DNA of 64,000 bases from an uncultured Porphyromonadaceae bacterium (GTDB taxonomy: Bacteria > Bacteroidota > Bacteroidia > Bacteroidales > Muribaculaceae), in assembly GCA_937901905.1 (NCBI GenBank), contig CALDIF010000025.1:38464-102463 (forward strand), written 5' to 3'. A program made the translations under genes and the position numbers. Numbering within the stretch: the first letter of the stretch is position 1; every line of letters starts with the position of its first letter. Of this stretch, positions 42,203 to 51,712 are shown piece after piece. The notes under the pieces were generated by a model. It was not told the origin of the DNA. It worked only from the letters and a program-made list of their open reading frames with translations, and made no database searches.

Positions 42203-43477
42203 TCACACGGTGGTGATGCGCACGTGGGCGGCCGGATAACGCAGCACCACACACGAGGCCTCGGTCATCACGAGCGCGTCGGTATTGCGCGTGCCGCTTG
42301 CCTTGAGGTTGAGACTCTCGGCACTGAAGGGCAGGTGAGTGTATTTCACCAGATACTCGGGGTCAATCACGATGCCGTGGTGCGAGCGGTTCATCTCGTC
42401 AAAGACCTCGCTCAGCAAGATGTACAACGTGCCGAACTTGCTGCGCAACTCGGTGAAGTCAATACCCCACTTGCTCACACTCTCGTTGGCGAGTATGACG
42501 CGCGTCGTGTCCAACTTGCAGATGTCGCTGATGAGCGCGCTACCGGCAATGAGGATTTTACGACGCGAACCGGCATTGCCCGTAAAGCACTGCTTCATCA
42601 GTGCCAACACCTCGTTTGCTCCGAAACCCGAGTTCAACGTGTAGACGAAGTCGCCGCCGGCTTGCGACCATATTCCGCCCGTGAAGAGCACATGCTCCTT
42701 CTTCTCGGGATCCCATACCCTGCCGCGCGTGCCGAACAAAAACGACTTCTCCATGCCGAGGCGCATATCGTAAATCGCTGCCTCCTCCTGGTCGCTCATT
42801 GACCAACCGACCTCCTTGCGCGACATGCGTTGCAAGGTGCTCTGCTCAACCTGCATCTTGAAGATTTGGCAATTGTTTTCCAACCGTTTGGGCAAAGCCT
42901 CAAATTGTGGCGACTGCACGTCGAGTTCGGTTGCAGCACGTCCCATGCGCAGCAGACGCACACCCTCGTACAGTGTAGGCACACAACCCGCGTAGTTGCC
43001 TATCTTCTTGCCGTTGACGGCTGTCACGACAATGCCGTTGGTGTTGCGATCCAACACGTAGAGCATCAAGTAGTCTTTACTCTGAGTCACACCATCACTC
43101 TCGTAACCGCTGCAACCCTCGACGAGCACGGTATCACTGGCATCGAAAATCTCGTCATTGTCGGTCTTGAGGGTTATTGTCTGGGTTTGCGCCGTGGGCG
43201 ACGGCTCAAAGTCTTCCTCGTCGTAGTCGCCAACAAGTGCTGCGCCGGTGGGTTTGGTGTCGACACTCCAGTAGTTGACGACCATGCTGCCGGCACGCTT
43301 TGCCGTGGCGTGACGCGTAATCTGATCAATGGGAGTCGCCATGGGGCGCACTTTCACGATTTGCCGGTCAATCTCGTTGAGCAACAAGTTGGGTGCTGCA
43401 ATGGCACTAAGTTCGGTGGTCAGCGGTCCGTCTACAACATGCTTGCCACCGGTAGTTCCGTTTACAATCTCTGCCAT
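42203..43477 (-). CDS. Phage major capsid protein, SU10/DUF5309-like
   Basis: A 424-residue HK97-fold-type head protein by resemblance to the SU10-like major capsid group. Indicative stretches are an N-terminal APNLLLNEIDRQIVKVRPMATPIDQI, the central EKSFLFGTRG and KILIAGSALISDICKL, and a C-terminal MNRSHHGIVIDPEYLVKY and MTEASCVVLRYP. Full length suggests it may still be made. No portal, protease or tail gene is nearby. Upstream is a small acidic protein gene on the same strand, downstream the truncated terminase. Confidence 0.7.
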   Translation of the reverse strand: MAEIVNGTTGGKHVVDGPLTTELSAIAAPNLLLNEIDRQIVKVRPMATPIDQITRHATAKRAGSMVVNYWSVDTKPTGAALVGDYDEEDFEPSPTAQTQTITLKTDNDEIFDASDTVLVEGCSGYESDGVTQSKDYLMLYVLDRNTNGIVVTAVNGKKIGNYAGCVPTLYEGVRLLRMGRAATELDVQSPQFEALPKRLENNCQIFKMQVEQSTLQRMSRKEVGWSMSDQEEAAIYDMRLGMEKSFLFGTRGRVWDPEKKEHVLFTGGIWSQAGGDFVYTLNSGFGANEVLALMKQCFTGNAGSRRKILIAGSALISDICKLDTTRVILANESVSKWGIDFTELRSKFGTLYILLSEVFDEMNRSHHGIVIDPEYLVKYTHLPFSAESLNLKASGTRNTDALVMTEASCVVLRYPAAHVRITTV

Positions 43478-43631
43478 AATAATTTTGATTAATTGATAAG
43501 TTGAATAGTTCTTCTATGGGGTGAACCATAGCAATGAATTGTTTGTTCTTCGCGTGTTGAGTTATGCGAGTCACCGGTTGTTGTACCCTATTATCACTTC
43601 TCTCGCTTGTTTGGAAATAATGAATACATTC

Positions 43632-43970
43632 TCAATCCCACACCGAGCGGCGCGTGTAAACCGGGAAGCCGCAGTCACTCTCGTCATCATCGGCTTTACC
43701 GCCGTCATCATCGGCATCGACAACCGGCGGTGTTTCTCGAGCCGTGGCTTCTTCACGACCTATACGATAGCCCTCGGCAACAGCACGCGTTATCAACTCG
43801 GCAAGCATCGACGGGTCGGCCGGATTGACAATCGGTTCGCTTGCACGTGCAGCGGTCGCGGGCTCTTCGGTTGTCGACTCGGGATTGAAAGGGGGTGGCA
43901 CCACCGGCACCTCTTCTACCGGTAGTTTCTCTTGTGATAGTTTCTCTTGTGATAGTTTCTCTTGTTCCAT
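43632..43970 (-). CDS. Small acidic protein upstream of capsid gene
   Basis: A 112-residue soluble protein (start MEQEKLSQEKL). It opens with three repeats of EKLSQ/P, then a Pro- and Glu-rich middle, a short predicted helix (MLAELITRAVAEGYRIGREE), and an Asp-rich tail ending VYTRRSVWD. It has no recognised domain. Its position before a capsid gene and its acidic helical character would suit a scaffold or head accessory protein (inference). An ATG 21 nt upstream is an alternative start. A -7-like box, TAATTTTG, lies on the minus strand at 44003-43996. Confidence 0.55.
   Translation of the reverse strand: MEQEKLSQEKLSQEKLPVEEVPVVPPPFNPESTTEEPATAARASEPIVNPADPSMLAELITRAVAEGYRIGREEATARETPPVVDADDDGGKADDDESDCGFPVYTRRSVWD
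43923..43965. repeat. 15-bp tandem repeat coding EKLSQ
   Basis: Nearly three exact copies of TAGTTTCTCTTGTGA (43923-43937, 43938-43952, 43953-43965). The unit is in frame, so copy-number change lengthens the protein by five residues at a time. Confidence 0.85.
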
Positions 43971-44167
43971 AATGGTTGAATTAAAGTTCACGCCGCAAAA
44001 TTATCAGCCACACACTTTCATTCACCACGTCATTTTATCACTTTGTCATGTCTTGTTCGGGCGTTGACCGTCACCGATAACAGTAGTATGGAGTGCTTTC
44101 TTAAGCGGTATGGGATACTTTCTTGATAAAAAATCGGGCAAGGGTAATAGTGGTATTGATTTTTTTA

Positions 44168-44175
44168 TAACTTTG
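44168..44175 (+). promoter_or_regulatory. -7 box for giant amylase 2
   Basis: TAACTTTG, a perfect TAnnTTTG match, 74 nt before the start codon; no clear TTTG at -33. Confidence 0.55.
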
Positions 44176-44249
44176 CACGTTGGAAGGTTTGCAAAACCAA
44201 TAAACATTACTTCATATAATACATTAAACATTACCTATTTTCAATTGTT

Positions 44250-47200
44250 ATGAAAACGATTAAACGCTTCAAGACGCTTGTCTTGTTTGCGGTGTTAATG
44301 CCTCTCATGGCGTGGGGTCAAGGTTGGCCCGCACAATATGGTGGCGTGATGCTGCAAGGTTTCTATTGGAACAGTAACTTCTACGACTACGCGACACTGT
44401 ATCCCAGCAGTTACACCTATGGCGGCGTGACCACAAACGGCTGCACTACCGAACACGAGTCGAATGGCAGCATGATTAACGACAGTTGGTACTCGATCCC
44501 CAACGGCGCCGACATCGACGGCAAGGACTGGGGGTGGAACCACGGGTTGAACAGCGAAAACGCGTGGCGCCAGTGGAGCGCGCCCAACACGCGCTGGGCG
44601 ACGCTGACCGCCAACATCAACGAGATTGCCGACTGGTTCGACGTGATTTGGGTGCCGCAGTCGGGCGCCAACACCGCTCCGAAGGAGTATGTCGCTTATA
44701 CCGGCCAGCCCAACCCCGATTGTATGGGTTTCGTGCCGGTCTATTGGTTCAACCACGGCAAGACCGACACCAACGGCAACTACTACACCGCCACGTGGCA
44801 CGCTCCCAAGCAGGATAAACCAAAGGGAACCTACTGGGACACTGAGGAGAGTGCCGAAATCAAGTCATGGTTCGGCACCGAGCAGGAGTTGAAGGACATG
44901 ATTGCCGCTTACAAGGCTCGCGGCACTGCCATCATCGAGGATGTCATCCTCAACCACAAGGGCGGACTCGACTACTGGAGCACCGGCTGGTTCGCCGACT
45001 GCACCACCGATGCGGAAAAGATACAGTACTACAATAACTCCTACAAGCAGATGAGCTATAACTTCCCGTGGGAGACGAGCCACGACCCCGAGTCGACCTA
45101 CATGCAGGACGGCTACGACATCACATGGAGCAGCCGTGACATCGTCAACGAGGACAAGTTATTCTCCAGCCCTATCGCATCGTGGTTCAGTGCAAGCGAC
45201 AAGGGAGCAGCCGACACCGCCGACAACGGCGGTTGGGCACGCGACCTCGATCACACTAGTGCTCACGTACAATATAACATTAACAAGTACCTCGACTTCC
45301 TGCTCAACACGCAGGACAACAACGGACTCGGCTACAGCGGCTTGCGCATCGACTATGTGAAAGGCTTCAGTGGCAAGTACATGGGCTTGTTCCTCGGCAA
45401 CCACACTCCCACCTTCAGCGTGGGCGAGTGCTACGACGGCAATGCATCGGGCACCGTGATACCGTGGATACAGAGTACCTACCGCAACGGCTTCTACCAG
45501 AGCGCGGCATTCGACTTCCCCTTGAAGTTGGACTGCATTAACCCCGCCTTCAACAATGGTGAGTGGGATAAACTCAACGATGGAGTGGCGCTCATCAACA
45601 AGGAGAATGACACGCAGTGGCGTCGCTACTCGGTTACGTTCGTTGATAACCACGACACCTTCAAGCACCTGCCCCACGACATCACCAACTACCGTGACCG
45701 CGTGAACAACCGCATCATGGGCGCCAACGCGTTTATCTTGTCTATGCCGGGCACACCGTGTGTGTTCTATCCTCACTACATGAACCCCGATTGGCGTCCC
45801 TCCATTCGCTTGTTCATTCAGGCTCGTCGTGCAGCCGGAATCACCAACATGAGCGGTGTGTTCGGCGACAGTGACAACTCGGCAAGCGGTGGCGGTTGGC
45901 GCGTCGTGGGCGACAACGGTTCGTTGCGCTTCGAGTGCGGTGATCACGCGACAAACGCACTCGCCGACGGTTATGTTCAAGTGTGGGCCGGCGACGACTG
46001 CCGCTTGAGCATCATGCTCGCCAACGAGAGCCGCACCGGTACCCTCACGGCTGCCGAGGTAGCAACCGAGATTGCCAAGGTGCGCAAGCAGAACCTCGTG
46101 AACGGCTATCCCATTATCGACAAGCCTAGCGGTCACTATCAAAACACAGTAGACGTGACTATACGCCCCAACAACGGCGATGTCAAGATTGTGTACACCG
46201 TCGACGGCACCGAGCCCAGCAAATACGGACGCGAGTTACCGGCGAACGGCACCACGCTCACCATCGGCAGTAACATGACGGTGAAGGCCGGCGTGCTCGT
46301 TGACGGTGAAGTGCCTCCCAGCACTGTCATCACGCGTCGCTACATCGTCAACGCTGCCGCGGCAACCGCCAGCAAAGTGTACGTTTATAAAGATGACGGT
46401 TGGAGCAATCCGCCGTATCTGTACGCATGGGACGCCGTGGACACCGACACCAAGTACACAAGCGACTACCCGGGCTGGCAATACTATTACACCCAAACAG
46501 TGGGTGGCATAGACTGGTATCACGCCACAATCAACTCAACCAACTTCTACGCCCAACTCAACTGGGGTGATGACACCAAGACACCTGACCTCGGCCCGCT
46601 CTCGAGCGATGTATTCTACATGTACCAGTACGGTGGCAAGGGTGTTGTCGACGTGACCAATGCCTTCATCGACATGATACACAACCCGACGGTGGCCATC
46701 GACAAGGGTTCGGGCTCTTACATCGGCAACTTGACAATCCAACTTGATGCCTCCAACCCCGACGACTACATCGCCTACGTGGTAAACAAGACAGGCGAGA
46801 CCGCCACAACTCTCACCACCGGCAGTAACAACTGCCAGAGCCAAAGACAAATCACGCTCACCGCACCGGGCGAGTACACCGTCCAGGCCGCTATGGTACA
46901 CAACGGCAGTCTCATCAACCGCGTCTCGCGCGTTTACAACTTGACACAGGCCGGCATTAAAGTGTACGTCAAGAATATGACTACCACTGCCGCTCCACAA
47001 ATATGCTATTGGGGTGTCAGCGGATATTCAAACAGCGGTTTCCCGGGTGAGCCGCTCTCAACCACCGAGACCGTTGCCGGCCAGACGTGGTATGTCATGG
47101 AGTTCACGGGTGCGCAGAGTGCAAACTTCCTCTTTAGCTTAGGAGACGCAACCACTCAGACTGATGATATCAATCCCACTTCTTCAGGAGAGTATTTCTA

Positions 47201-49247
47201 CTACTATTATCCGGCGGTAAAGTGCTGGAATACTACAGCAATAGGTAGAGGGGTTGCAATCAACGTTACTTCTAACTCAAGCCGAACGACGACGACCAAA
47301 GACGTTACATTTGGTTTTAAAGGCAATTACGGTCAAGTTTATGCATGGAACGATGATGGTTGGAAACCATTAGGAGCATGGTCCTCAAATCTTGCTTTCA
47401 GCGAGTTCTTCTATGATTCAGCTTCCGGTTACAACTATATTACGTTCCTTGATCCCCCATACGGAGGCGTGAATATCAAAATCCATGATGGTGGAGGCGA
47501 GACAAGTGGCACCACTTGGTACACGTCAAGCACAAACTTCAACTACAGTGGTGGTAGCTCAGTATCCACTTCAACCGGTGTTAACAGGATCGAGAACCCC
47601 ACTGCAGTCGTTGTGACTCCATCCCCCATCAACATTTATGTTAAGACTAAAGGTGATGTGCAGCCCAAGGGTCACTACTGGAATGGAAATGGAGATATCA
47701 CGACTTGGCCCGGTGAGTTGATGACTGCCACCGAGATAGATGGTGATGTGTGGTATCAAAAAACATTTACCGATCAAACAAGCGTCAGCTTCTTGATTAA
47801 TAATAATGGTGATGCAGATAAGACCGGCAATATTGAGAATGTTACCGCCGGCGACCACTACTATTATTATAATGGTGACGGCGAATATTGGGATGTCACC
47901 GAGCCGGTACCCAGCATCGCAACGGTGCAAGTGGGTAAGACGTATGTGTACTTCGTGAACGAGAAAGATTGGCCCGCACCCTACATCTACAGTTTCACCG
48001 AGGTGGGCGGTTCGTCACTTGAGGTGAACGGCGCATGGCCCGGTCAGTTGCTTGACGAGCCGGTCGGTATCTCACCCGACGGTCATGCCATCTACTTGAT
48101 TGAGTTCACCGGTGACGTGCCCACTACGCTAATCTTCAGCAACGACGGCGACAAAACGACCCAGACCTACGACTTGGAATTTGTCAACGGCGGATACTTT
48201 ACCAACGCGTCCGAGGGAAGCGCCTCACGCGGAGGCGATTTGGTCGGTGTGGCTCGCGGTGTGGCAAGCAAGGGTGACGACACCCAAATCGTGTACACCA
48301 CGTGGACTTTGGCACAGATAATCCAATACGGCACCGTGGGCGACTACTACATCGTTGCCAACGATGTCACCGTGGGTTACGATGTCGACGGCTCGACGTT
48401 CTATATCAAGGACACCAATACCGAGGGTATTCAGCCCAGCTTCCCCGATGACGAGTACGTGCGTCGCGGTCATGTGTACGACAAGATTTACAAGGGTAAC
48501 CAAGAACTCAACTTCGACCAGAGCAACTGGGCACGGTTGGAACTCAAGTCCGGTCAAAGCCTTAGCGGAACTACCCAAAAGTTCATTCAAGGTGGAACTA
48601 TCTTGTGTCAATTCACCGATGCCGTCAACCCCACTCTCGTTGTGGTGAGCGATGTTACTCCGGTGCTCGGCGATGCCGACAACACGTTCTTCATGAATGA
48701 GTATTGCCCCGCCAACTTCTCGGAGCAACCGGCTGCCGAGGACGACGGTTGGTTCTTCGTCAAACCGCGCATCAGCGAGTTTTGCAAGATTCGTTGGGCT
48801 GTGTACGATGCAGCAACAGACGCATTCTACACACCCGAGTCGACAGGCGGCGATCAAGGCACCAACGGTGCTAACATAGGCGGTTGCCTCAAGATCGGTC
48901 AAGACCTTCGCGCAGTACAGGATGCCTTCATTGATGGTGCTGCCTACAAGATGACGGCTATCATTCACAACACCGAGGCTTCTTATCCCGGTCGCAGCGC
49001 GGTTGCCCGTCGCATCGGTGTCAACAAGGACATCACCTCGAGCGACGGCATTGACCTGATATTGCTCACAGCCGAGACGAGCACGACCATCACGGGCGTT
49101 GACGACATTGATGCTGTTCGCGAGCCGGTGAATGTGCGTTACATCAACTTGCAGGGCATGCAGTCGCAAAAGCCGTTCGACGGTGTCAACATCGTCATCA
49201 CGACCTATAGCGACGGCACGAGCACTACAAGCAAGGTGCTGAATTAA
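44250..49247 (+). CDS. Giant secreted GH13 alpha-amylase with starch-binding modules (amylase 2)
   Basis: 1665-residue paralogue of amylase 1 with the same plan. The signal peptide (LVLFAVLMPLMAWGQG, cleaved near 24) leads into the GH13 barrel, which starts YGGVMLQGFYWNSNFY. Catalytic residues are Asp368 in GLRIDYVKGF, Glu393 in VGECYDG and Asp469 in FVDNHDTF. Chitobiase-C-terminal-like modules follow (VYTVDGTEPSKYG), then CBM26-like starch-binding modules (CYWGVSGYSNSGFPGEPL, HYWNGNGDITTWPGELM, WPAPYIYSFTE). It ends in the same tail as amylase 1, RYINLQGMQSQKPFDGVNIV. The DNA for the modules at about 47140-47900 is AT-richer than the flanks, as in amylase 1. Inverse orientation to its twin, about 27.5 kb away. 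A strong terminator follows. Confidence 0.92.
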   Translation: MKTIKRFKTLVLFAVLMPLMAWGQGWPAQYGGVMLQGFYWNSNFYDYATLYPSSYTYGGVTTNGCTTEHESNGSMINDSWYSIPNGADIDGKDWGWNHGLNSENAWRQWSAPNTRWATLTANINEIADWFDVIWVPQSGANTAPKEYVAYTGQPNPDCMGFVPVYWFNHGKTDTNGNYYTATWHAPKQDKPKGTYWDTEESAEIKSWFGTEQELKDMIAAYKARGTAIIEDVILNHKGGLDYWSTGWFADCTTDAEKIQYYNNSYKQMSYNFPWETSHDPESTYMQDGYDITWSSRDIVNEDKLFSSPIASWFSASDKGAADTADNGGWARDLDHTSAHVQYNINKYLDFLLNTQDNNGLGYSGLRIDYVKGFSGKYMGLFLGNHTPTFSVGECYDGNASGTVIPWIQSTYRNGFYQSAAFDFPLKLDCINPAFNNGEWDKLNDGVALINKENDTQWRRYSVTFVDNHDTFKHLPHDITNYRDRVNNRIMGANAFILSMPGTPCVFYPHYMNPDWRPSIRLFIQARRAAGITNMSGVFGDSDNSASGGGWRVVGDNGSLRFECGDHATNALADGYVQVWAGDDCRLSIMLANESRTGTLTAAEVATEIAKVRKQNLVNGYPIIDKPSGHYQNTVDVTIRPNNGDVKIVYTVDGTEPSKYGRELPANGTTLTIGSNMTVKAGVLVDGEVPPSTVITRRYIVNAAAATASKVYVYKDDGWSNPPYLYAWDAVDTDTKYTSDYPGWQYYYTQTVGGIDWYHATINSTNFYAQLNWGDDTKTPDLGPLSSDVFYMYQYGGKGVVDVTNAFIDMIHNPTVAIDKGSGSYIGNLTIQLDASNPDDYIAYVVNKTGETATTLTTGSNNCQSQRQITLTAPGEYTVQAAMVHNGSLINRVSRVYNLTQAGIKVYVKNMTTTAAPQICYWGVSGYSNSGFPGEPLSTTETVAGQTWYVMEFTGAQSANFLFSLGDATTQTDDINPTSSGEYFYYYYPAVKCWNTTAIGRGVAINVTSNSSRTTTTKDVTFGFKGNYGQVYAWNDDGWKPLGAWSSNLAFSEFFYDSASGYNYITFLDPPYGGVNIKIHDGGGETSGTTWYTSSTNFNYSGGSSVSTSTGVNRIENPTAVVVTPSPINIYVKTKGDVQPKGHYWNGNGDITTWPGELMTATEIDGDVWYQKTFTDQTSVSFLINNNGDADKTGNIENVTAGDHYYYYNGDGEYWDVTEPVPSIATVQVGKTYVYFVNEKDWPAPYIYSFTEVGGSSLEVNGAWPGQLLDEPVGISPDGHAIYLIEFTGDVPTTLIFSNDGDKTTQTYDLEFVNGGYFTNASEGSASRGGDLVGVARGVASKGDDTQIVYTTWTLAQIIQYGTVGDYYIVANDVTVGYDVDGSTFYIKDTNTEGIQPSFPDDEYVRRGHVYDKIYKGNQELNFDQSNWARLELKSGQSLSGTTQKFIQGGTILCQFTDAVNPTLVVVSDVTPVLGDADNTFFMNEYCPANFSEQPAAEDDGWFFVKPRISEFCKIRWAVYDAATDAFYTPESTGGDQGTNGANIGGCLKIGQDLRAVQDAFIDGAAYKMTAIIHNTEASYPGRSAVARRIGVNKDITSSDGIDLILLTAETSTTITGVDDIDAVREPVNVRYINLQGMQSQKPFDGVNIVITTYSDGTSTTSKVLN

Positions 49248-49336
49248 TGTTTCCTCATTGAGCGAAACTGTTACAGATGTAGAACTTACACATAACCACC
49301 TATTAGGGATAAGTTACATTAAGTTTTAGATTGGGG

Positions 49337-49369
49337 GTTGCTCTTATCGTGAGATAAGGGCAACTTTTT
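49337..49369 (+). terminator. Rho-independent terminator of amylase 2
   Basis: A 12-bp stem (49337-49348 with 49353-49364, one wobble), GTGA loop, then TTTTT (49365-49369). Confidence 0.92.
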
Positions 49370-49486
49370 GTTACGCCTCACACACTCGACGAGCGGTAAC
49401 ATCACCACGCCGACCGACGACCTGCAATGCACACTTAAAAATATTGAAAAACGCTATTCATTTACTCAAGTGTAAACTCTTTTTAC

Positions 49487-49494
49487 TAATTTTG
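49487..49494 (+). promoter_or_regulatory. -7 box for glyS
   Basis: TAATTTTG, a perfect match to TAnnTTTG, 40 nt before the glyS start. The -33 region offers only TTTA. Confidence 0.55.
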
Positions 49495-49534
49495 CACTAT
49501 CATAGCGATAATAACACTTTTAACTACGATAAAA

Positions 49535-51079
49535 ATGGCAAAACAAGAAGACGTTTTCAAGAAAATCGTGTCCCATGCTAAGGAATACGGTTTCGTGTTC
49601 CCCTCAAGCGAAATTTACGACGGATTGGGCGCAGTATACGACTACGGCCAAAACGGTGTGGAACTCAAGAATAACATCAAGCGTTATTGGTGGGAAGCGA
49701 TGACATTGCTGCACGACAACATTGTGGGTATAGACAGTGCAATCTTCATGCACCCCACTATTTGGAAGGCGAGCGGTCATGTTGACGCGTTCAACGACCC
49801 GTTGATTGACAATCGCGACAGTAAGATGCGCTACCGCGCCGACGTGCTCATCGAAGATGCCATTGCCAAGATTGACGAGAAGATATACAAGGAAGTGGAA
49901 AAGGCACGCAAGCGCTTTGGCGAGTCGTTCGACGAGACAATGTTCCGCTCGACCAATCCGCGTGTACGGGAACATCAGGCTCGTCGCGATGAGTTACACG
50001 CCCGCTACGAGCGAGCGATGAATGCCAACGACCTCAAGGAATTGCGCCAAATCATTGATGACTACGAGATTGTTGACCCGGTGAGCGGCACGTGCAACTG
50101 GACCGAAGTGCGACAATTCAACCTCATGTTCAAGACTCAAATGGGCAGTGTGGGTGATAACGCGATGGACATCTACTTGCGCCCCGAGACGGCTCAAGGT
50201 ATATTCGTCAATTTCTTGAACGTGCAGAAGACGGGTCGCATGCGCATTCCCTTTGGCATCGCACAGATAGGCAAGGCTTTCCGCAACGAGATTGTGGCAC
50301 GTCAATTCATCTTCCGCATGCGCGAGTTCGAGCAAATGGAGATGCAATTCTTCGTGCGCCCGGGTGAGGAACTCAAGTGGTTCGAAACGTGGAAAGCGGC
50401 TCGCCTGCGTTGGCACAAGGCGCTGGGTATGGGCGACGACAAGTATCGCTATCACGACCACGAGAAGTTGGCCCACTACGCCAACGCCGCCACCGACATC
50501 GAATTCCGCATGCCATTCGGCTTCAAGGAGGTGGAGGGCATACACAGCCGCACCGACTTCGACCTCTCGCAACACGAGAAATACAGTCGCAAGAAAATCC
50601 AATACTTCGACCCCGAGTTGGGCGAGAGTTACACCCCCTACGTCATCGAGACGTCTATCGGTGTGGATCGCATGTTCCTCTCGGTGTTGTGTTCGTCCTA
50701 CGAGGAGCAGGCTCTTGCCGGCGGCGACACACGCGTGGTATTGCACTTGCCCAAGGCTTTGGCACCGGTCAAGTGTGCTATCCTGCCCCTTGTCAAGAAG
50801 GACGGCATGCCCGAGAAAGCACGCGAAATTCTCGACCTGTTGCGCTTTGACTTCGCGTGCCGGTACGACGAGAAGGACAGCGTGGGCAAGCGTTATCGCC
50901 GCCACGATGCCATAGGCACACCCTATTGCATCACCATCGACGGACAGACACCGGAAGACAACACCGTGACATTGCGCGACCGCGACACCATGGAACAGGA
51001 ACGCGTCGCAATAAGCGAATTGCCGGCGATTATCGGACGCGAGTGCAGCCTCAATAACTTGTTACGTCAACTCATTTGA
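49535..51079 (+). CDS. glyS: Glycine--tRNA ligase (dimeric, class II)
   Basis: Charges tRNA-Gly. This is the single-chain alpha2 type, 514 residues, as in Bacteroidetes. Family marks are YGFVFPSSEIYDGLGAVYDY at the N-terminus, the insertion at about 100-170, motif 2 in FRNEIVARQFIFRMREFEQM, and motif 3 with IETSIGVDRMFLSVLC. The anticodon-binding domain forms the C-terminus (about 405-514). The next gene begins 3 nt after the stop. Confidence 0.97.
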   Translation: MAKQEDVFKKIVSHAKEYGFVFPSSEIYDGLGAVYDYGQNGVELKNNIKRYWWEAMTLLHDNIVGIDSAIFMHPTIWKASGHVDAFNDPLIDNRDSKMRYRADVLIEDAIAKIDEKIYKEVEKARKRFGESFDETMFRSTNPRVREHQARRDELHARYERAMNANDLKELRQIIDDYEIVDPVSGTCNWTEVRQFNLMFKTQMGSVGDNAMDIYLRPETAQGIFVNFLNVQKTGRMRIPFGIAQIGKAFRNEIVARQFIFRMREFEQMEMQFFVRPGEELKWFETWKAARLRWHKALGMGDDKYRYHDHEKLAHYANAATDIEFRMPFGFKEVEGIHSRTDFDLSQHEKYSRKKIQYFDPELGESYTPYVIETSIGVDRMFLSVLCSSYEEQALAGGDTRVVLHLPKALAPVKCAILPLVKKDGMPEKAREILDLLRFDFACRYDEKDSVGKRYRRHDAIGTPYCITIDGQTPEDNTVTLRDRDTMEQERVAISELPAIIGRECSLNNLLRQLI

Positions 51080-51082
51080 GCC

Positions 51083-51625
51083 ATGAAGAGATTTCCCGTT
51101 TACATCATCTCGGTTGTTATCGCACTCACCGCGTTGAGCGCATGCCTCAAGACCGACGACGATGACAAGTACAAGGACTGGCGCCTTGAGAACGAGCAGT
51201 GGTACAACACCCAAAAACTCAACACGTCCTACTACACCGTTGTACAACCCACATGGAACACCGGTGTCGACATTCTCATGCACTGGTACAACGACCGCAG
51301 CCTCACGGCGGGCAACCTCAAGCCCCTCTACACGAGTACTGTCGATGTCAAGTACCATGGTGCTTTATATGACGGCACGGCGTTTGACTCGTCTTACCTG
51401 CGCACATCGCCTGCCGACAGCATCTTTCGCCTGCAAGTGAACAGTAATGTTATCGAGGGGTGGGCCGTCGCGCTCACCAACATGCGCGTGGGCGACAGTT
51501 GCCGTGTCGTGATACCTTACAACCTCGGTTACGGCTCTTACAGTCGTGGCACCGTCATCAAACCGTACTCAATGTTGGTGTTCGACATGAAATTGCAACA
51601 AATATACACCTACGAGACCAAGTGA
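51083..51625 (+). CDS. FKBP-type peptidyl-prolyl isomerase lipoprotein
   Basis: 180-residue lipoprotein with a leader ending ALTALSACLK (lipobox Cys about residue 21). The C-terminal 100 residues form an FKBP domain: VKYHGALYDGTAFDSSY, VIEGWAVALTNMRVGDSC and VVIPYNLGYG, ending LVFDMKLQQI. It acts as an isomerase or chaperone in the periplasm. The linkage with glyS, 3 nt apart, is common in Bacteroidales. Confidence 0.9.
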   Translation: MKRFPVYIISVVIALTALSACLKTDDDDKYKDWRLENEQWYNTQKLNTSYYTVVQPTWNTGVDILMHWYNDRSLTAGNLKPLYTSTVDVKYHGALYDGTAFDSSYLRTSPADSIFRLQVNSNVIEGWAVALTNMRVGDSCRVVIPYNLGYGSYSRGTVIKPYSMLVFDMKLQQIYTYETK

Positions 51626-51712
51626 TGTTGGCACGAAAATTGCATTGCAACTCCCCGAAAGGGCAACATCAATAGTGTTCTCACCCCCGATTTATAACTC
51701 CAAACGTGTGAT

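Noticed and set aside
43923..43965. CRISPR-like repeat
   Set aside because: Contiguous 15-bp units without spacers, in frame within a coding sequence.
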